Assembly: GCF_004526235.1 (NCBI RefSeq)
Contig: NZ_CP038159.1
Location: forward strand, 496,001-560,000
From: Sphingobacterium sp. CZ-2
GTDB lineage: Bacteria; Bacteroidota; Bacteroidia; Sphingobacteriales; Sphingobacteriaceae
DNA length: 64,000 bases
Direction: 5' to 3'
The translations under genes and the position numbers were made by a program. The notes under the pieces are model-generated. The model was not told the origin of the DNA. It searched no databases and saw nothing but the letters and a program-made list of their open reading frames with translations. Below, piece after piece: positions 47,425 through 56,265 of this stretch. How positions within the stretch are numbered: position 1 is the stretch's first letter; each line of letters opens with the position of its first letter.

Positions 47425-47976
47425 ATGAATTGGAAAGATATCCCAATGGATAAGAAAGTATATCTCTTTGAATTGGATGATGTGCTTTATCCTAAGCACG
47501 ATTATTTGTTACAGATATATTACCTCTTTGGACAATTTGTTGAATTTTCCGAGGCTCGGGAAATCAGCAAATCCCTAACTGCCTTTATGAAGGAAAAGTT
47601 GTTTTCCGAAGGTGAGGCTGCTGTATTTGAGGCGGCTAAAAAAGAATTCAAGTTTGAACAGGATTATAGCGAAAATTATGAGCGATTGCAGGTTAATGGG
47701 CATTTACCGCTAAAATTATTGTTATTTAATGAAATTAAGTTGCTTTTTGCAGCCTTATTGGAACAAGGGAAAACGATTGCCGTTTTGACTAAGGGTAATC
47801 CTGCATTGCAGCTGAACAAGCTCAAGCACATCGACTGGCAAGGGTTAGAAAAAGGGGTGAAAGTCTATTTTATCGATGAATTGGTATTCCGCAATATAGA
47901 TCCAATTCCTTATATTGCTTCTGAAAATGGGTGTTTACCCGAAGAGATTATTTTCATAGAAGAAAAACTAACCTAA
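47425..47976 (+). CDS. Degenerate HAD-superfamily protein
   Basis: 183 residues from ATG 47425 (TTG 47407 and ATG 47446 are alternatives). The N-terminal motif reads LFELDDVLYP where active HAD enzymes have FDLDDTLYP: the first aspartate, the nucleophile, is glutamate. Motif II Thr is seen in VLTKGNP, while the lysine of motif III and acidic motif IV (IIFIEEKLT) are reduced or lost because the protein ends there. It is probably not a phosphatase. The next gene starts 2 bases after its stop. Confidence 0.75.
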   Translation: MNWKDIPMDKKVYLFELDDVLYPKHDYLLQIYYLFGQFVEFSEAREISKSLTAFMKEKLFSEGEAAVFEAAKKEFKFEQDYSENYERLQVNGHLPLKLLLFNEIKLLFAALLEQGKTIAVLTKGNPALQLNKLKHIDWQGLEKGVKVYFIDELVFRNIDPIPYIASENGCLPEEIIFIEEKLT

Positions 47977-47978
47977 TT

Positions 47979-49463
47979 ATGTTTAAAAAGAAAATCCTTG
48001 TGGGGGCGCTTTTAGCCCTAGTGGTAGCCGCCAGCTGTAAAAAAGATCCTGTAAATACGGAGACTGATAAAGATGCTGAAAAAGAAATTTTGTTCAGAGA
48101 TTCGGCTTATTATTATTCTTTAGCCCTATCCTTATGGACGGATAAATTACCGCAGCCAAAACTGATCGGTAATGAGCCAGACTTAAAGTCCTTCACTGGA
48201 AAATTTAAGACCGCAGAAGAGGTATTGGATGAGTTGAGAAAATCCGCTACACTGGATCGTTTCAGTTTCGTAGACCGCGCTGGAACTGTGAGTGAAGAAA
48301 TTCAACAAGGTGTGTATAAAGAGACCGGTGCTACACCGATATTCCTGTTGGAATCAGCTGGTTCAACCAACGCGAATCTTTATATCCGTTATGTTCAAAA
48401 GAACTCACCAGCAGCTAAAGCGGGTTTGATTCGTGGAATGCGAGTAGTCAGCATCAACGGGGATACTAAGGTTGATTATAATTCGGAGAGTGCTAATGAA
48501 TTTAAGAACGCCATGAAATTCTTCTCTGGCGAAACCTTAAAATTAGTGGTGGTAAGTCCAATCGATGGTAAGGAAAGCACGATTACCGTTACGGGCGATG
48601 CCTACCAGATTGATCCGATCATGGTCAATAAAGTAATCGATCATAATGGTAAGAAAGTAGGTTACATGGCATATACCTCATTTGTCAATCTATACAACAA
48701 CCAGGGGCAGCCAAACAGCTATCATACAGCGATGGAAAATGTGTTCAAAGCTTTTGAAGGCGTGGATGAGCTAGTGATTGATCTGCGTTATAATGGTGGT
48801 GGATCAACTTGGTCTGCGGAATATTTAGCCAATCAATTGGTGCCAACCACCCATGCAAAAGCATTGATGTATAAATATAAAGTGAACTATGTATTGGAAG
48901 ATGCTGGATTATTGCAACCCGGCAAAGCTTTTGGTCCTGTTTATTTCGACAAGAAAAACACGCTGAACCTAAAACGCGTATATTTCCTTGGAACAAAGCA
49001 GACTGCATCGGCTAGCGAATTGGTGATCAACAGCTTGAAACCGTATATGGATGTACAATTGATCACAGTGAGAGGCAATGATGGGTCCATTGGAACTTAT
49101 GGAAAACCTGTTGGTTTCTTTGAATCCAAAGTAGTCCATGGTTATGGTTCGTATTACATCACCTCCTTCCAAATGGTAAACAAGGATGAATTTGGTGATT
49201 ATTTCAATGGATTGAAAGGTGAAAAAACGGATTCGTACGAAAGCTTTGCACTTCAATTAGGAGATCCAAACGAGCGTATGTTTTCGGATGCGCTATATCA
49301 TATCACGAACGGAACATATCGTAGTGCTTCAGCGAGTATGCGCAGAACGACAAAATCGGGAAAACCTGAGATGGAAGCAACGAGCATACAACCTCAGACA
49401 CCTCACATTACCGGTATGTTTAAGTTTTCAAATGAGCAAAATTTAAAAAACATCCTTAAGTAA
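47979..49463 (+). CDS. S41-family peptidase lipoprotein with PDZ domain, paralog 1
   Basis: 494 residues from ATG 47979; the open frame upstream runs through the previous gene. Lipoprotein signal ends VVAASC. A PDZ domain (YVQKNSPAAKAGLIRGMRVVSINGD, about 145-200) precedes the S41 core with DELVIDLRYNGGGSTWSAEYLA and the nucleophile serine in KQTASASELVINSLKPY. C-terminal-processing peptidases use a Ser-Lys pair; GTYGKPVGFF supplies a conserved lysine that may contribute. A second homologous gene follows, so this is a tandem duplication. Confidence 0.9.
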   Translation: MFKKKILVGALLALVVAASCKKDPVNTETDKDAEKEILFRDSAYYYSLALSLWTDKLPQPKLIGNEPDLKSFTGKFKTAEEVLDELRKSATLDRFSFVDRAGTVSEEIQQGVYKETGATPIFLLESAGSTNANLYIRYVQKNSPAAKAGLIRGMRVVSINGDTKVDYNSESANEFKNAMKFFSGETLKLVVVSPIDGKESTITVTGDAYQIDPIMVNKVIDHNGKKVGYMAYTSFVNLYNNQGQPNSYHTAMENVFKAFEGVDELVIDLRYNGGGSTWSAEYLANQLVPTTHAKALMYKYKVNYVLEDAGLLQPGKAFGPVYFDKKNTLNLKRVYFLGTKQTASASELVINSLKPYMDVQLITVRGNDGSIGTYGKPVGFFESKVVHGYGSYYITSFQMVNKDEFGDYFNGLKGEKTDSYESFALQLGDPNERMFSDALYHITNGTYRSASASMRRTTKSGKPEMEATSIQPQTPHITGMFKFSNEQNLKNILK

Positions 49464-49550
49464 TTAATCTAATCAGCATGTGCTAAGTCTATAATTTGGA
49501 ATTATAATTGCGCAAGCAACAATACATACATTTTAACATAGAATTGGCAC

Positions 49551-51011
49551 ATGCTGAATAAATATTTCACCCTACTTTTTTTAGTCCTTATCGGACTATC
49601 ATCCTGTAAAAAGGATACGGATAAAATCCCATCTCCTGAAAAACCTCCTGTAAGCAACAACAGAACTACGGATGAGAAAGTGCGGGATAGTATCTATTTC
49701 TATTACAAATACCTTTCTTACTGGGAATCCAGCATTCCTGTGTATAACCCGATTTCGGACATCAGCGATAAATATAGCAGTGGCGAAAGCTTGTTAAATC
49801 ATTTAATGGGATTAACGCCTGTTAAAAATGATTATGTATTTCATGGTCCTGGACAGAACATCGTTGAAAATTATACCGGTCCTTTGGATAGGTTCTCTTG
49901 GATCGAAGATATCAGTTCGACTTCTAGCAGAAGTGCCCGGGCAGATACATATGATGGTTTCGGGCTCTTTGTTGTTTTTGAAGGTGGAGATGCCAATTCA
50001 GCAGCCTATGTAGGCCTTTCAGAAGGTAATTCACCAGCCGACAAAGCTGGGATTAAACGTGGGGATAAAATCATCAAAATAAATGGCGTGGAGGCATTGG
50101 GTAAAAACTTCAGGTTAATTGAAGCGGAACTGAACAAAACCCAATTGGTATTGGATCTGGAAAGGGCCGGAGTTCCTTTCACTAAAACACTTACTTATGG
50201 CTCCTACGATATTTTCCCGGTGGTAAAAGACAGTGTTTATACCGTAAATGCTGATAAGGTGGGTTATTTCGCGTTATCATCCTTTGAAGAAATGACCAAT
50301 GATGCTGGTCAATACACGGCCATGTATAATGCCATGAATGCAGCTTTCAATAAATTTAACCAACAGGCCATCAACAAGATTATTATCGACCTGCGATATA
50401 ATACCGGTGGTTATGTCAGTACTGCTATATACTTGGCGAACAAAATCGTCAACAGCAATGGCGCAGGTAAATTGATGTTCAGCTACGATATCAACAAAAA
50501 CCTGAAAGAAGAGAAGGCCAAAGGAAGTCGTGAATTTGATGATGTAATGTTCAACAATTCGGCGACAAATATTACCGATGTATATTTCTTGGTATCGGAT
50601 TATACCGCATCAGCTTCAGAAATTGTGATTTCCGCGCTGAAACCCTATGCTAATGTGCGCCTTATTGGAGAACATGGAAGTACTTATGGCAAACCTGTAG
50701 GGTTCTTCCGTCAGGATATCCTAAACAAAGCAGGCCTTTGGGCAGCATCCTTCAAGATTGTAAACAGCGCAGGCTATACCGATTATTGGGATGGCATTCC
50801 AGCCGATAAACCCGGTGTTTTTGACAATGTTCGCTTTGATTTTGGAGATCTTCGTGAGGATATGTTAGCTACGGCTATACAGCATATCCGTTCAGGTTCT
50901 TATACCTTATCAGGAAGCAGTGCCAAAGCAAGTAGCCAAACAGGTACAACCAGAACATCTTCTGCAGTTCCCGTTAATAAATTACGTGAGAGGAATATGA
51001 TTAAGGATTAA
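49551..51011 (+). CDS. S41-family peptidase lipoprotein with PDZ domain, paralog 2
   Basis: 486 residues. Lipoprotein signal ends GLSSC. Same layout as its neighbour: PDZ (LSEGNSPADKAGIKRGDKIIKINGVEAL), then KIIIDLRYNTGGYVSTAIYLA, nucleophile in SDYTASASEIVISALKPY and HGSTYGKPVGFF. The C terminus is Ser/Thr-rich. The two copies share motif order but differ clearly in sequence, so the duplication is not recent. An 87-base gap separates them, which may hold an internal promoter. Confidence 0.9.
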   Translation: MLNKYFTLLFLVLIGLSSCKKDTDKIPSPEKPPVSNNRTTDEKVRDSIYFYYKYLSYWESSIPVYNPISDISDKYSSGESLLNHLMGLTPVKNDYVFHGPGQNIVENYTGPLDRFSWIEDISSTSSRSARADTYDGFGLFVVFEGGDANSAAYVGLSEGNSPADKAGIKRGDKIIKINGVEALGKNFRLIEAELNKTQLVLDLERAGVPFTKTLTYGSYDIFPVVKDSVYTVNADKVGYFALSSFEEMTNDAGQYTAMYNAMNAAFNKFNQQAINKIIIDLRYNTGGYVSTAIYLANKIVNSNGAGKLMFSYDINKNLKEEKAKGSREFDDVMFNNSATNITDVYFLVSDYTASASEIVISALKPYANVRLIGEHGSTYGKPVGFFRQDILNKAGLWAASFKIVNSAGYTDYWDGIPADKPGVFDNVRFDFGDLREDMLATAIQHIRSGSYTLSGSSAKASSQTGTTRTSSAVPVNKLRERNMIKD

Positions 51012-51042
51012 GAATTAGTTATTTAATTCTTAACTTTACTGC

Positions 51043-52053
51043 ATGGCAGGGAACAAACCAACAACGATTAAGGAAATTGCGCGAAAGTTGAAGATTTCAC
51101 CTTCAACGGTTTCGCGCGCATTGAACGACCATCCGAGTATAGGCTTGGTCACGACCATGCGTGTAAAGAAAATGGCCGAGGAAATGGCTTACGAGCCTAA
51201 CCAGACTGCTATCTTTTTCAAACAGCGTAAGACCTTTACCATCGGTGTTATTCTCCCGAAATTATCGGAACCTTTCTTTTCTGAGGCGATCAGTGCCATC
51301 GAAGATGTGGCGGATGAAAAGAAGTACACCGTACTTTTAGGGCAATCCCTAGATGATGAGAACCGCGAAAGCCATATCATCCAGACCTTCAAAAAGCATC
51401 GTGTGGATGGTATTTTAATTTCCCTAGGGAAAAACACGGGAGATACCGACTTTGTGGATATCCTCTCCAAAACCGAAATCCCAGTAGTATTTTTTGATTG
51501 TGTCCCAGATCTGGATAACGTACATAAAGTATATAGCGATCTTTCTTCAGGTATGATCGAGGCTATCGATGCTTTTGTAGAAAGAGGACATCGTAAGATT
51601 GCCTTGATCAATGGACCAGAATCCCTACTTGCGTCCAAAGAACGTTCAGAAGCCTTTTTAAAAGCCCTTAAAAAACAAGGAATCACTTCGGACGAAAGCT
51701 ATGTTGTCCATACCGATCTAACAGAGAAAGGGAATGAGGAAGCGATGGAAAAACTATGCTCCCTAGCCGACCGACCATCTGCCGTAGTCTCCTTCAATGA
51801 TTTTGTAACCCTAGATCTGATTCGGTATGCGAAGCAGAAGGGCATTGTTTTGAATCAGGATATGTTCTTCATCTCCTACGCCAATTATCCATTATGGAAA
51901 TACATGGACAATCCGCCAATGGGAAGTATTGAACAATATCCGGATAAGCAGGCCCAGAAGGCTGCGGAAATCTTATTCGATTGCATCGATAAGAAGGAAC
52001 ATGTTGCAGAACCACAACATGTCGTTTTCCCATCGAAATTAGTAATGAAATAA
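51043..52053 (+). CDS. LacI-family transcriptional regulator
   Basis: 336 residues. The N-terminal helix-turn-helix is TIKEIARKLKISPSTVSRALNDHPSIG and the hinge is YEPNQTAIFFKQRKTFTIGV, followed by a periplasmic-binding-protein-like effector domain (VDGILISLG, RGHRKIALINGP, VSFNDFVTLDLI). Ligand is probably a sugar but cannot be named. TAACTTTA (51031-51038), one base from the -7 consensus, ends 4 bases before the ATG. No obvious target gene is adjacent. Confidence 0.93.
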   Translation: MAGNKPTTIKEIARKLKISPSTVSRALNDHPSIGLVTTMRVKKMAEEMAYEPNQTAIFFKQRKTFTIGVILPKLSEPFFSEAISAIEDVADEKKYTVLLGQSLDDENRESHIIQTFKKHRVDGILISLGKNTGDTDFVDILSKTEIPVVFFDCVPDLDNVHKVYSDLSSGMIEAIDAFVERGHRKIALINGPESLLASKERSEAFLKALKKQGITSDESYVVHTDLTEKGNEEAMEKLCSLADRPSAVVSFNDFVTLDLIRYAKQKGIVLNQDMFFISYANYPLWKYMDNPPMGSIEQYPDKQAQKAAEILFDCIDKKEHVAEPQHVVFPSKLVMK

Positions 52054-52056
52054 GGC

Positions 52057-52473
52057 TTAGTTGATCTGAATGCTGTAGGTGATATCCACACCACCCTGAG
52101 CTAACATATCATGTACAGAGCAATATTTTTTCACGGCAAGTTCAGCTGCTTTTTGCGCTTTTGCCTCATCAATATCGCCTTTTAAACGGAATGCAATATG
52201 AATTTTCGTGAAGATATTAGGTATTTCTTCCCGACGGTCTCCTGTTACTTCCACTTGAATATCCTGCAGATCCTGACGTTGTTTTTGGAGGATGGTAGTC
52301 AAATCGAATACACTACAAGAACCCAAAGCCATCAGCACCAATTCCATAGGTCTGACACCTTTTCCTTCGCCGCCGATGGAATCTGGCCCATCAATATTTA
52401 CTTTCACGGATGACAACTCGCTGGATGCTTCGAAATGAACCGCATCGTTCTGTCTTGATAAATGTACTTTCAT
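52057..52473 (-). CDS. OsmC-family protein
   Basis: 138 residues. OsmC/Ohr proteins are thiol-dependent peroxidases. The pattern GEGKGVRPMELVLMALGSCSVFDL carries the first cysteine, and KKYCSVHDML the second, matching the OsmC/YhfA group. The convergent LacI gene ends 3 bases away. A TAATTTTG box lies 24 bases upstream. Confidence 0.92.
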   Translation of the reverse strand: MKVHLSRQNDAVHFEASSELSSVKVNIDGPDSIGGEGKGVRPMELVLMALGSCSVFDLTTILQKQRQDLQDIQVEVTGDRREEIPNIFTKIHIAFRLKGDIDEAKAQKAAELAVKKYCSVHDMLAQGGVDITYSIQIN

Positions 52474-52497
52474 TGTTTTTTAATCTCTATGCTTATA

Positions 52498-52505
52498 CAA
52501 AATTA
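52498..52505 (-). promoter_or_regulatory. -7 box of the OsmC-family gene
   Basis: Minus-strand TAATTTTG, an exact TAnnTTTG match, 24 bases before the ATG at 52473. The -33 element is not clear. Confidence 0.45.
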
Positions 52506-52538
52506 GCAAAAAAACAAGGCAATTATCGAAATAATATC

Positions 52539-52569
52539 TTGCCCCTTCCGAATAAATAACCTATTTTTA
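52539..52569 (+). promoter_or_regulatory. Promoter of sucC
   Basis: TTG (52539-52541) and TATTTTTA (52562-52569, one base from TAnnTTTG) are separated by 20 bases, 18 bases before the sucC ATG. Confidence 0.5.
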
Positions 52570-52587
52570 CAGCAAATTTTTTTATCA

Positions 52588-53787
52588 ATGAACATTCACG
52601 AATATCAAGGAAAAGAAATACTTAAGAGTTTCGGAGTAAGAGTACAAGAAGGTATTGTTGCCGAAACCCCAGAGCAGGCTGTTGAAGCTGCTAAGAGAAT
52701 GAAAGAAGAATTCAACTCGGATTGGGTTGTGGTAAAAGCACAGATCCATGCGGGTGGCCGTGGTAAAGGTGGTGGTGTAAAATTAGCAAAAAACCATGAT
52801 GAAGTATTGCAACGCGCAACAGACATCATCGGTATGCAATTGGTTACTCCACAGACTGGTCCAGAAGGTAAAAAAGTTAACAAGGTTTTGATTGCACAGG
52901 ATGTTTACTACCCTGGCGAAAGCGAAACAAAAGAATTCTACATGTCTGTATTGTTAGACCGTGCAACTGGTCGTAACATCATTATGTACTCTACTGAAGG
53001 TGGTATGGACATCGAGGAAGTAGCTGAGAAAACTCCTCACTTAATTTTCAAAGAAGAAATCGATCCTAAAGTTGGTCTTCAAGGTTTCCAAGCACGTAAA
53101 ATTGCTTTCAACCTAGGATTAACAGGTGCTGCACATAAAGATATGGTGAAGTTCGTAGCTGCATTATACAAAGCATACGATTCTATTGATGCTTCTATGT
53201 TCGAGATCAACCCGGTATTAAAAACATCTGATGATAAGATCATGGCAGTTGATGCTAAGGTTAACTTAGATGAGAACGCATTATACCGTCATGCTGACAT
53301 CGCTGCTATGCGTGATGTTACGGAAGAAGATCCAACCGAAGTTGAAGCGGGTGAATCAAACCTTAACTACGTTAAATTAGATGGTAATGTAGGTTGTATG
53401 GTAAATGGTGCTGGTTTAGCGATGGCTACCATGGATATCATTAAGATTGCTGGTGGTGAGCCTGCAAACTTCTTGGACGTTGGTGGTACGGCAAATGCAG
53501 AAACAGTGAAAGCTGGTTTCAACATCATCTTAAAAGACCCTAACGTAAAAGCAATCTTGATCAACATCTTCGGAGGTATCGTTCGTTGTGACCGTGTAGC
53601 GCAAGGTGTTATCGACGCTTACAATGAAATCGGAAATATCCCAGTTCCTATTATCGTACGTCTTCAAGGTACAAACGCTAAAGAAGCGAAAGAATTGATC
53701 GACAAATCTGGTCTTCAGGTATACTCAGCGATCTTATTGAAAGAAGCTGCTGAATTAGTAACTAAAGTATTGGAAGAAGGTAAATAA
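52588..53787 (+). CDS. sucC: ADP-forming succinate--CoA ligase subunit beta
   Basis: 399 residues, beta subunit of succinyl-CoA synthetase in the TCA cycle. Visible are MNIHEYQGKEILKSFGV at the N terminus, the ATP-grasp region (VVKAQIHAGGRGKGGGVKL), EINPVL with the metal ligands, and the CoA-ligase domain GNVGCMVNGAGLAMATMD, FLDVGG and NIFGGIVRCD. sucD is not adjacent here. A terminator follows. Confidence 0.97.
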   Translation: MNIHEYQGKEILKSFGVRVQEGIVAETPEQAVEAAKRMKEEFNSDWVVVKAQIHAGGRGKGGGVKLAKNHDEVLQRATDIIGMQLVTPQTGPEGKKVNKVLIAQDVYYPGESETKEFYMSVLLDRATGRNIIMYSTEGGMDIEEVAEKTPHLIFKEEIDPKVGLQGFQARKIAFNLGLTGAAHKDMVKFVAALYKAYDSIDASMFEINPVLKTSDDKIMAVDAKVNLDENALYRHADIAAMRDVTEEDPTEVEAGESNLNYVKLDGNVGCMVNGAGLAMATMDIIKIAGGEPANFLDVGGTANAETVKAGFNIILKDPNVKAILINIFGGIVRCDRVAQGVIDAYNEIGNIPVPIIVRLQGTNAKEAKELIDKSGLQVYSAILLKEAAELVTKVLEEGK

Positions 53788-53807
53788 TCTCCTTCTAAAA
53801 GATAATG

Positions 53808-53838
53808 AATGGCCTTCCTTTGGGAGGCCATTTCTTTT
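53808..53838 (+). terminator. Terminator after sucC
   Basis: AATGGCCT (53808-53815) pairs with AGGCCATT (53825-53832); three inner pairs leave a TTT triloop. TCTTTT follows. Confidence 0.85.
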
Positions 53839-53857
53839 AATACTAATTCGTAAATAG

Positions 53858-53865
53858 TACCTTTG
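53858..53865 (+). promoter_or_regulatory. -7 box of hemL
   Basis: TACCTTTG is an exact TAnnTTTG match 22 bases before the hemL ATG. The -33 region (TTTT near 53835) overlaps the sucC terminator T-run and is only a weak match. Confidence 0.55.
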
Positions 53866-53887
53866 TTAAAATAAAAAACATTAAGAA

Positions 53888-55201
53888 ATGACAACATCTA
53901 CTTCGGATATTTCACGTAAGAAATCAGCGGAATTATTTGAGAAGGCAAAAGCATATTTCCCGGGAGGGGTAAACTCTCCTGTTCGCGCCTTTAAATCTGT
54001 TTATGGAACTCCCCTATTTATTGAGCGTGGAGACCAGGCACATTTATGGGATGCCGATGGCAATGAATTTATCGATTACTGTTGTTCTTGGGGGCCGTTG
54101 ATTTTAGGGCATAACAACGCCAAGATTCGAGAAGCGGTACAGGAACAATTAAGTAAAGGCTTGAGTTTTGGTGCTCCAACGGAATTGGAAAACCACTTGG
54201 CCGAACTTATCCTCAACAACAACAAAAAGATTGAAAAAATACGTTTTGTAAGTTCTGGAACGGAAGCGGTGATGTCGGCTATTCGTTTGGCAAGAGGATA
54301 TACCAAAAGAGATAAGATCGTGAAGTTTGAAGGTTGCTATCATGGGCATTCCGATTCCTTATTGGTAAAGGCAGGATCCGGTCTGGTAACCTTTGGAGAA
54401 ACCTCTTCTGCAGGTGTTCCAAAAGCGTTTGCGGATGAGACGATCGTTATTGCATTGAACGACAAAGAGGCTTTGGAAAAGGTTTTTGCGGACTTCAAAG
54501 ATCAGATCGCTGCAGTAATCATCGAAGGAGTACCCGCGAACAATGGCTTATTGATTCAGGATAAGGATTATATCCACTTCCTACGGGATATAACCAAAGA
54601 AAATGGATCATTATTGATCTTTGATGAAGTGATAACCGGATTCCGTTTGGGATTCGAAGGCGCTTCGAAATATTACGACATCCAACCTGACATCCTAACT
54701 TATGGTAAGATTATCGGTGGCGGGATGCCTGTAGGTGCCTATGGCGCATCAAAAGAAATCATGGGATGCATCTCACCTGATGGAGCCGTTTATCAGGCAG
54801 GTACGCTTTCTGGAAATCCCGTAGCTATGGCGGCTGGAATTGCCGCCCTTTCCATTCTGGCAGCTCCTGGATTCTATGAGCAGCTGGAAGCTACCACTCA
54901 AAAGTTTGTGGAAGAAATCCGTGCATATATCCAAGAGAAAAATTATGTGGTCAACATCACGACGATCGGATCTATTTTCTGGTTTGCATTTTCTGAAAAC
55001 GATAAAATCCAACGTGCGGATGAAATTGATCCTGCTTCCATGGAAAAATATAAAGTCATGCACCGAGAGCTTTTGAACCGTGGTATTTATTTTGGCCCTT
55101 CTGGATATGAAGTGGGCTTTATTTCGGCAGCACACACAGAAGATGACTTAAATCAGACATTAGTTGCTATAAAAGCAGCTTTAGACGTCGTATTTCAATA
55201 A
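53888..55201 (+). CDS. hemL: Glutamate-1-semialdehyde 2,1-aminomutase
   Basis: 437 residues, PLP enzyme that makes 5-aminolevulinate for tetrapyrrole synthesis. Features are FPGGVNSPVRAFKSV, FVSSGTEAVMSAIRLARGYT, GCYHGHSDSLLVKAGSG and the PLP lysine in LTYGKIIGGGMPVGAYG, plus AGTLSGNPVAMAAG. Length is standard. It has its own -7 box. Confidence 0.97.
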   Translation: MTTSTSDISRKKSAELFEKAKAYFPGGVNSPVRAFKSVYGTPLFIERGDQAHLWDADGNEFIDYCCSWGPLILGHNNAKIREAVQEQLSKGLSFGAPTELENHLAELILNNNKKIEKIRFVSSGTEAVMSAIRLARGYTKRDKIVKFEGCYHGHSDSLLVKAGSGLVTFGETSSAGVPKAFADETIVIALNDKEALEKVFADFKDQIAAVIIEGVPANNGLLIQDKDYIHFLRDITKENGSLLIFDEVITGFRLGFEGASKYYDIQPDILTYGKIIGGGMPVGAYGASKEIMGCISPDGAVYQAGTLSGNPVAMAAGIAALSILAAPGFYEQLEATTQKFVEEIRAYIQEKNYVVNITTIGSIFWFAFSENDKIQRADEIDPASMEKYKVMHRELLNRGIYFGPSGYEVGFISAAHTEDDLNQTLVAIKAALDVVFQ

Positions 55202-55262
55202 AAAACAAACTATCTTGGATTCAAATTGTTATCATATTATCAATTCGACTAAATATAAAAAA

Positions 55263-56075
55263 ATGAAAACATTAAAATCAGCATTGGCAGTAGTTACAGC
55301 AACAGTATTATTGGCTTCATGTAACACTCCAACTAAAAACAAGGATGGCGAAGTAAGAGACACGACTGCATTAGCAGATTCTGTTGGTGCAATTGCCGTA
55401 AATCCACTTCCTCATGCTAAGGATTTTCCAGGTGCGACATTGAAAGTTACCGAATTAACATCAGAGAAATTAGGTGCCGATTCAGCGAAGATCACTGTTA
55501 AATACGGTGTGTCAAACTTTAACTTGACTGAACAGACTGAGCATACCCATCATATGGCTAACTCCCATGATGGTCAACATATCCATTTTATCTTAGATAA
55601 TAAGCCGTATGTTGCTTTGTATAAACCAGAACATACGTTTACAGTTCCTGTAAACTCTGAGCATTACTTATTGTCGTTCTTGTCACGTTCATTCCATGAG
55701 TCGATCAAGACTGCAGATGCTTCGAAATTGATCAAGTTCAAAGTAGAAGCTGATGGAAAGATCACCGAACTTCCTCAACCAACAGAACCATCAGTATTCT
55801 ATAGCCGTCCGAAAGGCGATTATAAAGGCGATGAGACTAATGTGTTGTTGTTGGACTTCTTTGTATCTAATACTACATTAGGAGCGGATGCAAATAAAGT
55901 AAAAGCGACTATCAATGGTCAAGAGTTCATGTTGGATCAATGGGTTCCTTATGAAGTATTGAACTTACCTAAAGGCGAAGCAACTGTAGTTCTTACTTTG
56001 GTAGATAAAGATGGAAATGCAGTAACAGGTGATAACGTTTCTGTTGAAAGAAAAGTTAATTTGTTGGAGAAATAG
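55263..56075 (+). CDS. Lipoprotein of unknown function with a His-rich motif
   Basis: 270 residues from ATG 55263; an open frame continues upstream to 55215 but lacks family character, and MKTLKSALAVV gives a proper lipoprotein signal ending LLASC. I do not recognise the family with confidence. The central part has EQTEHTHHMANSHDGQHIHFILD, rich in histidine, followed by alternating strand pattern (HTFTVPVNSEHYLLSFLSRSFHES). It could bind metal or belong to a DUF4399-like group. Possibly surface-exposed. Confidence 0.75.
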   Translation: MKTLKSALAVVTATVLLASCNTPTKNKDGEVRDTTALADSVGAIAVNPLPHAKDFPGATLKVTELTSEKLGADSAKITVKYGVSNFNLTEQTEHTHHMANSHDGQHIHFILDNKPYVALYKPEHTFTVPVNSEHYLLSFLSRSFHESIKTADASKLIKFKVEADGKITELPQPTEPSVFYSRPKGDYKGDETNVLLLDFFVSNTTLGADANKVKATINGQEFMLDQWVPYEVLNLPKGEATVVLTLVDKDGNAVTGDNVSVERKVNLLEK

Positions 56076-56089
56076 ATAGTAATATCTAT

Positions 56090-56122
56090 TAGACATTAGA
56101 TAATAGATATTAGATAATAGAC
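56090..56122. repeat. AT-rich repeat, left arm flanking nested repeat copy 3
   Basis: TAGACATTAGATAA and TAGATATTAGATAA stand in tandem (14-base period), then TAGAC. The reverse complement of 56503-56535 matches 25 of the 33 bases, so the two sites form a degenerate outer inverted repeat around the element at 56266-56496. Confidence 0.7.
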
Positions 56123-56180
56123 TTTTGACAAGTGTGCTAAAATTGTTCATTGATTAATGAACGTGTTTTAGTTTAAATAG

Positions 56181-56216
56181 AAAGCCTGGGAGAATTGATC
56201 TTCCAGGCTTTTTTAT
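56181..56216 (+). terminator. Terminator after the lipoprotein gene
   Basis: AAAGCCTGG (56181-56189) pairs with CCAGGCTTT (56203-56211), with inner AGA/TCT pairs. TTTTTATT follows. Confidence 0.9.
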
Positions 56217-56265
56217 TGTTTTGTTTGTTTACTGTTTTCGGATTTTTATTTCTTTTGTTCAACCC

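Noticed and set aside
47425-47976. Active HAD phosphatase
   Set aside because: The nucleophilic aspartate of motif I is glutamate and the acidic motif near the C terminus is missing.
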